Of a DNA stretch of 64,000 nt, positions 17,576 to 26,428 are shown piece after piece. How positions within the stretch are numbered: position 1 is the first letter of the stretch; every line of letters starts with the position of its first letter. Source of the DNA: Alg239-R122 sp041746135 (lineage in GTDB: Bacteria > Pseudomonadota > Alphaproteobacteria > Sphingomonadales > Sphingomonadaceae); contig JBGTHQ010000031.1 of assembly GCA_041746135.1 (NCBI GenBank), positions 1 through 64,000 of the forward strand. The letters are read 5' to 3'. A program made the translations under genes and the position numbers. The notes beneath the pieces were generated by a model that saw only the letters and a list, made by a program, of their open reading frames with translations, had not been told where the DNA came from and made no database searches.

Positions 17576-17589
17576 GTGCGGTGCACCAC
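17576..17589. promoter_or_regulatory. Second palindrome in the divergent region (GTGCGGTGCACCAC)
   Basis: GTGCGGTGCACCAC is symmetric except at one pair, with a perfect GGTGCACC core. It lies 22 bp from the AT-rich palindrome. It could be a second regulator site or chance; no matching regulator is recognised. Confidence 0.3.
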
Positions 17590-17752
17590 AAGTAGAGAAT
17601 TGTCGTTAAGGCACTGCGATCTTGGCATGGAGAGGGCTGGTGTGATGCAATTGCGGCCATTGCTTGCAAAAGCCGCTATTGAACCCATGTTAAGAAGTAT
17701 CAATCATTTCACAAGGTCGGACAATATGTGATCCGGCAAGAGACGGGCTTAT

Positions 17753-18706
17753 ATGAAATTGGCAATAATCGGCGCGGGTATGGCAGGGCTGACATGCGGG
17801 ACGCGGCTTTGCGAACTGGGTCATGACGTGACCTTGTTCGACAAGGGGCGGGGTCCCGGCGGGCGGATGGCGACACGGCGCGTCGAAACCGAAAAGGGCA
17901 TGGCGGTTTTCGATCATGGCGCACAGTTTTTCCGTGCCGTCAGCCTGTCCTTCGCGGCGCAGGTGCACAAATGGATACAGGCGCGGCACGTCGCCACATG
18001 GCCAGCGCTCGGCCGCGACGCCTATGTCGGCATACCGGCCATGAATGCGCCGCTCAAAGCCATGGCCCAGGAGCTTGACGTGCACTGGAGCGCGCGGATC
18101 GACGCCATCCACCGCAAGGAGGGGGACTGGGCACTGGAAGGCGAAAAAGTCAGCGACGCGCAAGTGTTCGAAGGCGTTATCATTGCCGTGCCGGCCGAAC
18201 AGGCGGGGCCTTTGCTGCAATCGCACGATGCCGCCATGACGCGCACCGCAATGGCAGTGCGGTCACACGCATGCTGGACCGTGATGGCCGCATTTCCTGA
18301 ACGGCTTGATATACAGGGCGACTTATTGCGCGATCCGCTGGGCGACTCGAGCGGGCTTGCATGGGCCGCGCGCAACAGCAGCAAACCCAAACGCAGCGGC
18401 CCCGATAGCTGGCTGCTGCAGGCCAGCGACGACTGGAGTGTGATGAACTTGGAGCATAGCGCCGATTTCGTCATGACAGAGCTGATGGCCGAATTCGAAA
18501 AGGCGGCGCAGTTCAAACTGCCGGAAGCGTTGTCGGTAACGGCGCACCGCTGGCGCTATTCGCAGCCGGTCAACGCGCGCAAAGTGCAGAACCTGTGGGA
18601 TGTCCGCACCGGTTTGGGCGCATGCGGCGACTGGCTATGCGGACCCAAGGTGGAAGATGCGTGGATTTCGGGAATGAGCCTGGCCAAGGCGATCGGCGCG
18701 GCCTGA
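17753..18706 (+). CDS. FAD-dependent oxidoreductase (renalase/amine-oxidase-like)
   Basis: A 317-residue flavoprotein. The N-terminus has the dinucleotide-binding motif GAGMAGLTCGTRL followed by FDKGRGPGGRMATRR, the FAD-binding arginine segment seen in renalase-like and amine-oxidase-like proteins. FDHGAQFF follows near residue 57, and the C-terminus ends with the FAD-contacting GDWLCGPKVEDAWISG. It is cytosolic, with no signal peptide. The family oxidises small reduced nucleotides or amines in characterised members, but the substrate here is unknown. It is a single gene diverging from the beta-oxidation operon. Confidence 0.85.
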   Translation: MKLAIIGAGMAGLTCGTRLCELGHDVTLFDKGRGPGGRMATRRVETEKGMAVFDHGAQFFRAVSLSFAAQVHKWIQARHVATWPALGRDAYVGIPAMNAPLKAMAQELDVHWSARIDAIHRKEGDWALEGEKVSDAQVFEGVIIAVPAEQAGPLLQSHDAAMTRTAMAVRSHACWTVMAAFPERLDIQGDLLRDPLGDSSGLAWAARNSSKPKRSGPDSWLLQASDDWSVMNLEHSADFVMTELMAEFEKAAQFKLPEALSVTAHRWRYSQPVNARKVQNLWDVRTGLGACGDWLCGPKVEDAWISGMSLAKAIGAA

Positions 18707-18746
18707 ACTATACGGTGTCTGCTAGTTCCGGGACGCAGATACGCGC

Positions 18747-19370
18747 CTATTGGCCCGGTCGGGCTTCAATCCCTTTGGCGATGAAATCATTGCATTCGCA
18801 CGCCACCTGCTCCGGACTCCGATCGTTCGACCATATGCCATAACGCAAACCCAGAAACACGTTCATACCCATAATGGCCCAGCTGTGCAGCTCGCTGACG
18901 TCTGCGCGCACCTCACCGGCTTTCGCGCCTTTTTGCAAGCGATCAAGGATCCTGCCCGCTGTGCTGGTATAATGGTTGCGAAAGCTGTCAGGATCGACAA
19001 ATTCGGCTTCGTCGATAATGCGGTATATCTCCTTGTGCTCGCGCGTGAATTCCAGAAATCCCTGCAGCGCCATACGTTCGCGCGACAGTGCATCGGGCGC
19101 GCTTTCCATCGCGGCGGCGGCATGGATACCGACTTGCCGCGACATGTCCGCGACCAGCGCGCGGAAAATCGAATCCTTTGACGTATAATAGGTGTAGAAA
19201 CTGCCCAGCGCCATACAGGCGCGCGTGGTGATGCTGACAATGGATGCGTCATGATAGCCTTTTTCGCCGAATTCGAGCGCCGCGGCATCGAGCAATTTGC
19301 GCTGCGTCTTGCGGCCGCGGTCCGTGCGCGGAATGGTGGCGTTTTTCGCCACTGTTTTTTTTGCTACCAT
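18747..19370 (-). CDS. TetR-family transcriptional regulator
   Basis: I place the start at 19370 (MVAKKTVAKNATIPR), giving 207 residues; a 34-residue upstream extension overlaps the operator and looks non-coding. The DNA-binding domain (about residues 20-65) reads RKLLDAAALEFGEKGYHDASIVSI..GSFYTYYTSKDSIF, with the typical YxYxxxK of TetR. The C-terminal ligand domain is unassigned. It is divergent from a TonB-dependent receptor, and a perfect inverted repeat (19457-19479) lies between the two genes, so it most likely represses both and responds to the receptor's substrate or a product of it. Confidence 0.92.
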   Translation of the reverse strand: MVAKKTVAKNATIPRTDRGRKTQRKLLDAAALEFGEKGYHDASIVSITTRACMALGSFYTYYTSKDSIFRALVADMSRQVGIHAAAAMESAPDALSRERMALQGFLEFTREHKEIYRIIDEAEFVDPDSFRNHYTSTAGRILDRLQKGAKAGEVRADVSELHSWAIMGMNVFLGLRYGIWSNDRSPEQVACECNDFIAKGIEARPGQ

Positions 19371-19456
19371 ATCCTGCCCCTGTATTGCATTGACCACTTT
19401 ATCCGATTGCGGCCTTGCCTCCGCAAAACTTTTTTGTATCGATATGCATCCTATAG

Positions 19457-19479
19457 TTGAAAGTTGGTTCAACTTTCAA
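19457..19479. promoter_or_regulatory. Perfect 10-bp inverted repeat, probable TetR operator
   Basis: TTGAAAGTTG and CAACTTTCAA form a perfect inverted repeat around GTT. It lies between the divergent tetR (start 19370) and TonB-receptor (start 19541) genes, 61 bp before the receptor start. Length and spacing suit a TetR dimer or dimer pair. Confidence 0.75.
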
Positions 19480-19540
19480 TACAGAAGAATCATTCATTGT
19501 ACGGAAAGTTCCGGCAATCTGATTCAGGAGAGGATAAATC

Positions 19541-21889
19541 ATGAAAATACATGGAAAATTAAGATTTAGCTTTATGACGGCCAGTGCTGTTGTGGCCGTT
19601 GCCACAACCTTGTCGCTGCCCGCCTATGCGCAGGACCAGGCGGGGACTGCGCCGGAAGTCAGCAGCCGAGCCGACGAAAATATCATTATCGTGACGGCGC
19701 GGCGGCGCGAGGAAAGCCTGCAGGATGTGCCGGTCGCGATTACCGCCTTTTCCGGCGCGGAACTGGAGCGCGGCGGCGCAGTCGATATTACCGATGTGGC
19801 GCAGGTGACGCCCAACACGACGCTGGAACCCTCGCGCGGTACCAATTCCACGCTGACGGCATTCATACGCGGTGTGGGACAACAGGACCCGGTCGCCGGT
19901 TTCGAGGCTGGCGTGGGCATTTATCTGGACGACATTTATCTCAACCGCCCGCAGGCTGCCGTGCTAGATATCTATGACGTCGAGCGGGTCGAGGTGCTGC
20001 GCGGGCCACAGGGTACTTTGTATGGGCGCAATACGATCGGCGGGGCGATCAAATATGTGACGAGGCGTTTGCCGCAGGATTTCAGCCTGAAGGTACGCGG
20101 CACGTATGGCACCTACGACCTGGCCGAGGGCGTGATCACCGCCTCCGCGCCGATTACCGACATTGTCCGCGTCGGCGGATCTTTTGCCCGTCTGTCACGC
20201 GGCGGTTTCGGTGACAATCTCAATCTCGGCATCGAAAATTATAACAAGGATATTTACGCGGGCCGTGCCAGCGTGGAACTGGGCGGTTATGGCGAGCCGG
20301 TATTCATTCGTATCACCGGCGATTATACCCGCGACAAGTCCAATCCGCGCAACGGCCACCGGCTGATACCCGGCCGGATATCGGGTGCTCCGGTGCTCGA
20401 CAATGAATATGACACGCGCGCCGGGCTCAATCAGCCCGAACAGGATATCGAGGCGTACGGGCTGGCCATGTCCGCCGAAGTCAATCTGAGCGACAGCTTT
20501 ACGCTGCGCTCGATCAGCGCGTGGCGCAAGGACGAAAGCTTCACACCGATTGATTTCGACGCGCTGCCCGTCAACGATGTCGACGTGCCCGCCGTGTACA
20601 GAAACGAACAGATCAGCCAGGAATTCCAGCTGCTATACAATCGCGGCCCGCTTAACGGGCTGGTCGGTTTTTATTATCTCGATGCCAATGCGGTCACGCA
20701 ATTCGACGTTATCTTGGGCCCTACGGGGGCTTTGCTAAACCTTCCGGGGCTCAATTCCTATACGGCGGGCGAGGTCGATACCAGCACGTGGTCTGTGTTC
20801 GGCGATTTCTCGTATGATATCGGCGAGATGCTTTCGGTTTCAGTGGGCGGACGCTATACCCATGACGAACGACAATCGGATATCGTGCGGCAAACCAAGC
20901 TGTTCGGATTGTCACCGCAATTTGGCGGCAGCGCGGTGGTGATCGCCACGGCCACAAATTTCAGCGGCGAGGCAACCTTTACCGATTTCACACCGCGCGC
21001 CTCGGTCAGCTTTAAACCATCGCAGGATCACCTGCTTTATGCGTCCTATGCCGAAGGATTCAAGGGCGGCGGGTTCGATCCGCGCGGCAATGCCACGATC
21101 GCACCGGATAGCGACGGCAACGGCGTACGCAACTATCAGGAAATTTACGACTTCTTCCTGTTCCAGCCCGAAAGCGTAGACAGCTACGAACTAGGATATA
21201 AAGGCACGTTTATGGACGGGGATGCGCGCATTGCGCTGACCGGGTTCTATGGCGATTACAAGGACGTGCAAATTCCTGGCTCCGTAGGTGTGGATGCCAA
21301 CGGGGATGGCATATTCGAAAGTTTCGCCGGCGTCACCACCAATGCTGCCAAGGCGCGATTCAAGGGGATAGAGGCCGAAGCGTTTGTTCGCTTCGCCCGC
21401 GATTTCGCCGGTGCCGGTTCCGACGTCGTATTTTCCGGGACGCTGGGGTATATTGACGGCGAGTATCGCGAATATATTGTGAACGGTGTCGATATCTCCG
21501 GTCAGCGGGCGATCCAGAATACGCCCGAATGGACCGCATCGGGCACATTAGGCGGCAATATTCCGGTAGCTGCGGGCAATGTCTATGCCGGTGCTACGGT
21601 CAGTTACCGCAGCAAAACCAACCAATTCGAAATCCCCAGTCCGTTTCTCGATCAACCCGGCTATACGTTGTTTGATGCCAATATCATGTGGACATCCGAT
21701 GACGACCGTTTCTCGCTTGGCCTGCATGGCAAGAACCTGTTCGACAAACGGTATATCACGTCGGGATATCAGTTCGCCAATGTCGGTGCGAACGGCGCGA
21801 TCACGCCGACGCTGGGCACCGAAGGTGTGATCACCGCTTTCTATGGCAATCCGCGACAGGTATTCCTGACCGCTGGTTTCAAATACTAA
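19541..21889 (+). CDS. TonB-dependent outer-membrane receptor
   Basis: A 782-residue receptor with a signal peptide of about 30 residues (cleavage after LPAYA), a plug domain at about 50-165 (DENIIIVTARRREESLQDVPVAITAF, then VERVEVLRGPQGTLYGRNTIGGAIKYVT) and a beta-barrel ending in the aromatic-terminated strand VFLTAGFKY. The sequence resembles the sphingomonad receptors that import carbohydrates, aromatics or other organic compounds rather than classical siderophore receptors, but the ligand cannot be deduced. It is preceded by AGGAGAGG and controlled, by inference, by the divergent TetR protein. A strong terminator follows at 21920-21955. Confidence 0.95.
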   Translation: MKIHGKLRFSFMTASAVVAVATTLSLPAYAQDQAGTAPEVSSRADENIIIVTARRREESLQDVPVAITAFSGAELERGGAVDITDVAQVTPNTTLEPSRGTNSTLTAFIRGVGQQDPVAGFEAGVGIYLDDIYLNRPQAAVLDIYDVERVEVLRGPQGTLYGRNTIGGAIKYVTRRLPQDFSLKVRGTYGTYDLAEGVITASAPITDIVRVGGSFARLSRGGFGDNLNLGIENYNKDIYAGRASVELGGYGEPVFIRITGDYTRDKSNPRNGHRLIPGRISGAPVLDNEYDTRAGLNQPEQDIEAYGLAMSAEVNLSDSFTLRSISAWRKDESFTPIDFDALPVNDVDVPAVYRNEQISQEFQLLYNRGPLNGLVGFYYLDANAVTQFDVILGPTGALLNLPGLNSYTAGEVDTSTWSVFGDFSYDIGEMLSVSVGGRYTHDERQSDIVRQTKLFGLSPQFGGSAVVIATATNFSGEATFTDFTPRASVSFKPSQDHLLYASYAEGFKGGGFDPRGNATIAPDSDGNGVRNYQEIYDFFLFQPESVDSYELGYKGTFMDGDARIALTGFYGDYKDVQIPGSVGVDANGDGIFESFAGVTTNAAKARFKGIEAEAFVRFARDFAGAGSDVVFSGTLGYIDGEYREYIVNGVDISGQRAIQNTPEWTASGTLGGNIPVAAGNVYAGATVSYRSKTNQFEIPSPFLDQPGYTLFDANIMWTSDDDRFSLGLHGKNLFDKRYITSGYQFANVGANGAITPTLGTEGVITAFYGNPRQVFLTAGFKY

Positions 21890-21919
21890 CGGGCCACCTA
21901 TAATCCATATTTCAGTATC

Positions 21920-21955
21920 GCCACCCGGCTTCGGCACGCCGGGTGGCTTTTATTT
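21920..21955 (+). terminator. Rho-independent terminator of the TonB receptor gene
   Basis: GCCACCCGGC (21920-21929) pairs perfectly with GCCGGGTGGC (21938-21947) around an 8-base loop, followed by TTTTATTT. It starts 30 bp after the receptor stop. This is the clearest intrinsic terminator in the window. Confidence 0.93.
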
Positions 21956-22059
21956 CCGTTAGGAAAACGAATTTGCGCCAATCATGTGCGGCTCCTGTCG
22001 GCGCAGGCTGACGGGATATCTTGCCAGTTTTGCAGTGATGGAAGGACCCTTGACCGACA

Positions 22060-22794
22060 TCACCTGGGATCGGGATACCAGCTTGTGTCCAGACCGGTGA
22101 AACGATCGGTGAAAAAGGCCTCGTCTACCAGCGTTTCGAGTTCGAGAATATGCAGCGTTCTGCCTTCTCTTCGGATCAGGTTGCGACTTTCCATTTTTCC
22201 GAACAGTCTGCTTACATGAACATTGGTCACGCCGATGGCGTCGCCAATATCCGTCTGCGTGAGTTTCATTTCGAAGCTCCGGTCGATATCCGAATTCGTT
22301 ACTCTCAAACGAAAATAGATTTCAAGTATCAGTCCCGCTAACTTGCCTTCGCCCGTGCATCGTCCCAGACATTTCAGCCGATCGCTCAGCGTGACATTTT
22401 CGAGCATTCCCAGTGAGTAGAATAAAGCTGAGAGCCGGGGATGTTCCTCGAAAATCTTGCCGAGCGCCTTTTTGGGAAGGCGGCACAGTTCGCTGTCCGT
22501 ACCGCATACGATAGTTGCCGAGGCGTTGGCAAAGGCGATGCTGGGCATCCCCGCAACATCGCCAGGATAGTAAATTTGCAATATCTGCCGGGTGCCGTTC
22601 GCAAGGGCATTGCTGGCGTGCAACCAGCCCGATTTGACAGTATACAGCCTGTCGGCACCATCCCCTTCTTCGGTCACCACTTGCCCGGCCCGATAATGTT
22701 TCGAATCCTCCTCAAAAACGGCCAGCGCAGTTTTTTCGCCTTCCGTAAGATCGAGAAAGTGGCTGAACTTGGTGACGAAACAGGAATCTGACAT
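22060..22794 (-). CDS. Crp/Fnr-family transcriptional regulator
   Basis: A 244-residue regulator. Residues about 15-130 form the cyclic-nucleotide-binding-like domain (RAGQVVTEEGDGADRLYTVKSGWL, then YYPGDVAGMP), and residues about 150-225 the winged helix (LTQTDIGDAIGVTNVHVSRLFGKMESRNLI). The N-terminal cysteine pattern of Fnr is absent, so an iron-sulfur oxygen sensor is unlikely. It resembles the many sphingomonad Crp-like proteins of unknown effector. It is not in an operon; it faces away from the sugar kinase, sharing the intergenic region 22795-23114. Confidence 0.9.
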   Translation of the reverse strand: MSDSCFVTKFSHFLDLTEGEKTALAVFEEDSKHYRAGQVVTEEGDGADRLYTVKSGWLHASNALANGTRQILQIYYPGDVAGMPSIAFANASATIVCGTDSELCRLPKKALGKIFEEHPRLSALFYSLGMLENVTLSDRLKCLGRCTGEGKLAGLILEIYFRLRVTNSDIDRSFEMKLTQTDIGDAIGVTNVHVSRLFGKMESRNLIRREGRTLHILELETLVDEAFFTDRFTGLDTSWYPDPR

Positions 22795-23114
22795 GAGAGC
22801 GGTCTATCCAATATTATAATATGCCAGAAGCAGTGACGTTTAGGCATAGCGATGTGCATCCGCACTACCATACGTTCATGAACGCACGTTAGCATAAACT
22901 TTGCCGACTGGTGATGGCTGTTCCTTATTCCCAACAACCGAACCATATGCGAAGTTTCCATGATGCGGAGCGGTGCTTTCTTGATCAGTTATCCAGGCAG
23001 GCCGCGGCATGGACGAAAAGGCCGAACGCGCTGCACACAGATGGGATACATCTTTGCCATTTTTGAATATAAGCATCGATGGACACAGCGCACGACTAAA
23101 TGAAGGAAAACGGC
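22795..23114. other. Divergent intergenic region, 320 bp, with two perfect palindromes
   Basis: No gene is supported. Two perfect 12-bp palindromes are present: ATATTATAATAT at 22811-22822, close to the Crp-type gene start, and CGTTCATGAACG at 22873-22884. The first overlaps a likely AT-rich promoter; the second could be an operator for the Crp-like gene or the kinase. No strong -35/-10 pair was found for the kinase. Confidence 0.4.
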
Positions 23115-24014
23115 ATGGCGGACCGGGCATCTGCAAACACACCCGTTTTGGGAGCCATCGAAGCGGGCGGCACGAAATTTGTCGTGGCGGTCGGAAATGG
23201 GCATGACATAATAGTCGACCGGGTTTCGATTCCCACCACCACACCCGCAGAAACTCTGGACACGGTCGTCAAATGGCTGCGGGGTCACGATCCGGTAGAT
23301 GCGGTCGGAATATCCTGTTTCGGCCCCGTCGATCTCGATCCGGGGTCGCCAGAATGGGGACATATAACCGCGACGACCAAGCCGCACTGGAGCAATACCG
23401 ATATTGCCGGAATAATCGGGGCGGCCATGGCGTGCCCCGTTGGTTTTGATACGGACGTGAATGGTGCCGCGCTTGGGGAATATGCTTATGGAGCCGCGCG
23501 GGGCTGCAATGTCGCAATCTATATCACGGTCGGCACGGGGATTGGCGGCGGCGCAATCGTGGACGGCAAAGTGGTGTATGGATCCGGCCATCCCGAGATG
23601 GGGCATATCCCCATTGTAAGGCATCCGGCGGATGGGGAATATCCCGGCTGTTGTCCGTTTCACGGCGATTGCCTGGAAGGACTGGCATCGGGTCCCGCGA
23701 TCGAGCAGCGCTGGGGCAAGACCCTCTCGCAAATGGGAAGGAACAGTGCGGCGATAGAAGTTATTGCCGACTATATCGCCCAATTGTGCATCACGCTGGT
23801 TGCGCTCTATGCTCCCCAGCGCATCGTGATCGGCGGCGGGGTGCTGCAAGCCCCCGGATTACTCGACCATATCCGCGCCTCTACCCGGCGGCGTTCCGGC
23901 GCCTACTGGGATCTGGACGAAACTCATTTGATCGTCGCGCCGGCCCTCGCGGACCTGTCGGGCATAGCCGGCGCATTTATGCTGGCCCAAGCGCAAATCA
24001 GCAGCGAGCGTTGA
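23115..24014 (+). CDS. ROK-family sugar kinase (fructokinase-like)
   Basis: I prefer the ATG at 23115 because AAGGAAA lies just upstream; an ATG at 23100 has no ribosome site. The 299-residue protein has the ATP loop GAIEAGGTKFV, the catalytic DTDVNGAALGE, TVGTGIGGG, and the zinc site GHPEMGH...CCPFHGDC...EGLASGPAI typical of bacterial fructo-/mannokinases of the ROK family. It phosphorylates a hexose, probably fructose, in the cytosol. Nothing else of a sugar pathway is adjacent, except that a TonB receptor and a Crp-like regulator lie just upstream. Confidence 0.9.
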   Translation: MADRASANTPVLGAIEAGGTKFVVAVGNGHDIIVDRVSIPTTTPAETLDTVVKWLRGHDPVDAVGISCFGPVDLDPGSPEWGHITATTKPHWSNTDIAGIIGAAMACPVGFDTDVNGAALGEYAYGAARGCNVAIYITVGTGIGGGAIVDGKVVYGSGHPEMGHIPIVRHPADGEYPGCCPFHGDCLEGLASGPAIEQRWGKTLSQMGRNSAAIEVIADYIAQLCITLVALYAPQRIVIGGGVLQAPGLLDHIRASTRRRSGAYWDLDETHLIVAPALADLSGIAGAFMLAQAQISSER

Positions 24015-24206
24015 TGGCCCATGGGCATGCGCCTACCGATATTATGGGAAGTGCGAACAGTTTGCAGAATTTTCAAGAATTTGTGCCCGGCCTGCACCAC
24101 TCTGTGACCACATTCAGTGTTAAGCGCGCCAGGACAGCCGCAAATGCCGGGCTGTGACGAGAGCACTCGCAAGCCATTGCTCTTAGTATGACATTCAAAG
24201 ACTGTC

Positions 24207-24294
24207 TGGTGCGGCCGAGAAGACTCGAACTTCCACGGGATTATCTCCCACAGCGACCTCAACGCTGCGCGTCTACCAATTCCGCCACGGCCGC
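24207..24294 (-). tRNA. tRNA-Leu (anticodon GAG)
   Basis: The minus strand gives an 88-base class II tRNA with acceptor stem GCGGCCG/CGGCCGC, D-loop GGTAGACGC, anticodon stem CAGCG/CGCTG around TTGAGGT (anticodon GAG), a long variable arm, TTCGAGTC in the T loop, and encoded CCA at 24207-24209. It reads CUC and CUU codons. It is free-standing. Confidence 0.95.
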
Positions 24295-24435
24295 ATGTCC
24301 ATGTGGGTAGGGGCGTGCCATTAGCAAAGGCGGGGAAGCGGCGCAATATCTATTGTCGCGTTAATAGGGGAGCAGGCATCGTCCCGTTCTAGAGCATTAC
24401 GAATATGCCTGTGTATCTACCTATGGTGCAGGTCG

Positions 24436-24750
24436 TTGAAACGGACTGGTAATCATAAAAAAAGCTTGGCAAGGTTGGGTAAGACCCTCTTACCTGCCGC
24501 TATGGCAATCGCTTCAACTCTTGCCTCCCTTATGCTGACAGGTGCTACCGTGCCGGTCGGTGACAGGATGGTATCCGTTCGCAGTGAGCCCGTCCGCAGC
24601 TCGGTCGAAGTGCGCGTACGGATTTTGAAAGCTATTACGGTTCGCTCATCCGGCGGGTTGGACCGGGATTCCGCAACTTCGCTTTTACAGCAATCCGACC
24701 GTTCGGTCTCGCCCACCCCAACCGGGCAGAGCCTCGCCGAATTTATTTAG
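24436..24750 (+). CDS. Small exported hypothetical protein
   Basis: A 104-residue frame from a TTG start (24436), preceded by GGTGCAGG. The N-terminus has a basic stretch (KRTGNHKKSLARLGK) and a hydrophobic segment (LLPAAMAIASTLASLMLTGA), consistent with a signal peptide cleaved near residue 38. The mature part is about 65 residues, Ser/Arg/Val-rich, and includes a repeated VSVRSEPVRSSVEVRVRI segment. I do not recognise a family. The unusual start and low complexity leave real doubt that it is expressed. Confidence 0.5.
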   Translation: MKRTGNHKKSLARLGKTLLPAAMAIASTLASLMLTGATVPVGDRMVSVRSEPVRSSVEVRVRILKAITVRSSGGLDRDSATSLLQQSDRSVSPTPTGQSLAEFI

Positions 24751-24764
24751 CATGCACCTTGCTG

Positions 24765-25574
24765 TCAGGTTTGCGGGGCCCAGCCAATTTCGGCGGCAAC
24801 GGCCGCTTTGGGTATATCGATCACCGCTTCGCGAAAATTGACGCGTTCGCCCGGCCCTAGCGTATCCACCGGCGGGCGCAGGATGAAATCATAAACGATC
24901 GTATCGCGCGTATTGCGCAGGACAACGCGCATGTCGGGGATTTTCTGTGTCGTGGTGCCGGTATTGACCACCGTACCGCTGGCCGCGAAAAACTCGGTGC
25001 CGTTGGGCAGCGTCCGGCGTTCCTGCTTGTCCGCCGGAAATTCGATGATCAGTTCGGGTTCGCGTTCGGCAAATGTCATCTCGCTGCCACCGGCCCAGCC
25101 CGGCAGCCCGAACGCATAGAGATAGCCCAGAATGCCGGCAGAAAGCAGCGCGAACGCAAAAGCGACGCGGGTCCATATTTTGCCCCAGTTGCGGCGTTGC
25201 CCAAATGGAGGCGCATGCGCGAACTGGCTGTGCGGCGGTTCCCGCGGCGTCGCGGGTGCCGTGGCGGTTCTTTTATCATCGAACGCTTTAAGCGGGGAGG
25301 CGGGTATATCGGCTGGTTTTTCGGCACGCGGGCGAGGCGCACCGGTTGGCGGCGGCACAGGCCGCGGCGACGCCGTTGCGGCCGGACGGGAGCGCGGAGG
25401 GGCGGATGAAGCCGGTTCGGGCGACGCCGCATCCTCTGCCGGCAATTCAAGCGCAGGGGCATTTTGAAACCAGCTATGCTTGCATTTCGCACAGCGCACG
25501 GTGCGTCCGTCCATACCCAGTGCAGTGTCGGGAACGGCATAGCGGGTTTTGCATGCGGGACAGGCTATAATCAT
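24765..25574 (-). CDS. Zinc-ribbon (MJ0042-type) membrane protein with DUF3426-like domain
   Basis: A 269-residue protein. The N-terminus is a zinc ribbon, CPACKTRYAVPDTALGMDGR followed by CAKCKHSW (two CxxC pairs). A Pro/Ala-rich linker (about 45-125), one transmembrane helix (about 135-155) and a periplasmic C-terminal domain with GTVVNTGTTTQKIPDMRVVLRN follow, similar to DUF3426 proteins. Function is unknown. It is divergent from ftsE, an arrangement common in alphaproteobacteria, so a link with cell division or the envelope is possible. Confidence 0.85.
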   Translation of the reverse strand: MIIACPACKTRYAVPDTALGMDGRTVRCAKCKHSWFQNAPALELPAEDAASPEPASSAPPRSRPAATASPRPVPPPTGAPRPRAEKPADIPASPLKAFDDKRTATAPATPREPPHSQFAHAPPFGQRRNWGKIWTRVAFAFALLSAGILGYLYAFGLPGWAGGSEMTFAEREPELIIEFPADKQERRTLPNGTEFFAASGTVVNTGTTTQKIPDMRVVLRNTRDTIVYDFILRPPVDTLGPGERVNFREAVIDIPKAAVAAEIGWAPQT

Positions 25575-25703
25575 GACGTCACTCTAAACACGGCTGCCCC
25601 TTTTCTGGCAAGTCCCTAAGCGACAAATGACACGATCGCCGGGTTCGTCGCTGGGGATAATTGCTCTTTATCGCGAACGCAAAACCACCTAACGTCCGGC
25701 GCG

Positions 25704-26426
25704 ATGGACAGCATTGTGCAATTTGAAAATGTCGGCCTGCGCTATGGCACGGGTACGGAAACGCTGTCCGACATTAGTTTCACCCTGTTTCCGGGGAGTT
25801 TCTATTTTCTGACCGGTGCTTCGGGAGCCGGCAAGACGTCATTATTGCGGCTGCTTTTTCTGGCCCAGCGACCCAGTCGCGGTCTGATCAGATTGTTCGG
25901 GACCGATGCCGTGACGCTGCCGCGCGAGCGCCTGCCCGGGTTTCGTCGCCGGATCGGCGTGGTATTCCAGGATTTCCGGCTCGTGCCCCATTTGTCCGCA
26001 TTCGATAACATCGCGTTGCCGCTGCGCGTGGCGGGAATGAGCGAAAAGGAATTACGGATCCCCGTACAGGAAATGATCGACTGGGTCGGGATCGAGCATC
26101 GTGCCAGCGCGCGTCCGGCCACACTTTCGGGCGGAGAGCAGCAGCGCGTGGCCATTGCCAGGGCCGTGATCGCGCGGCCCGACCTATTGGTCGCCGACGA
26201 GCCGACCGGCAATGTCGATCCCGAAATGGCGGTGCGGTTGCTGCGCCTGTTCGAGGCGCTTAACCGGCTCGGCACGACGATCGTGGTGGCGACGCACGAT
26301 ATCAATTTGCTGGGCCGCGTCCGCAATGCACACATGATGCGGCTCGACAAGGGCAAGCTGTCCGATCCGACCGGCGCGCTGCGCTATCCTCCCAAACCGT
26401 CCGACGAGCAGGGCTGGGCCAGATAG
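25704..26426 (+). CDS. ftsE: Cell-division ATP-binding protein FtsE
   Basis: A 240-residue ABC ATPase that, with FtsX, couples ATP use in the cytoplasm to activation of periplasmic peptidoglycan hydrolases at the division site. Walker A is GASGAGKTS, the signature is LSGGEQQRVAIARA, Walker B is LLVADEPTGNVD and the switch is THD. Length is usual for FtsE. It is the first gene of ftsE-ftsX-ydcF-plsC, with ftsX starting 2 bp after its stop. Confidence 0.95.
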   Translation: MDSIVQFENVGLRYGTGTETLSDISFTLFPGSFYFLTGASGAGKTSLLRLLFLAQRPSRGLIRLFGTDAVTLPRERLPGFRRRIGVVFQDFRLVPHLSAFDNIALPLRVAGMSEKELRIPVQEMIDWVGIEHRASARPATLSGGEQQRVAIARAVIARPDLLVADEPTGNVDPEMAVRLLRLFEALNRLGTTIVVATHDINLLGRVRNAHMMRLDKGKLSDPTGALRYPPKPSDEQGWAR

Positions 26427-26428
26427 TC

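Larger units (their letters stand above)
17431..17752. other. Divergent intergenic region, 322 bp, with two palindromes
   Basis: No gene is supported here. The region separates the leftward thiolase operon from the rightward FAD oxidoreductase. It is AT-rich between 17535 and 17610 and holds the two palindromes listed separately (17535-17554 and 17576-17589), so it is best read as a shared control region. Confidence 0.6.
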
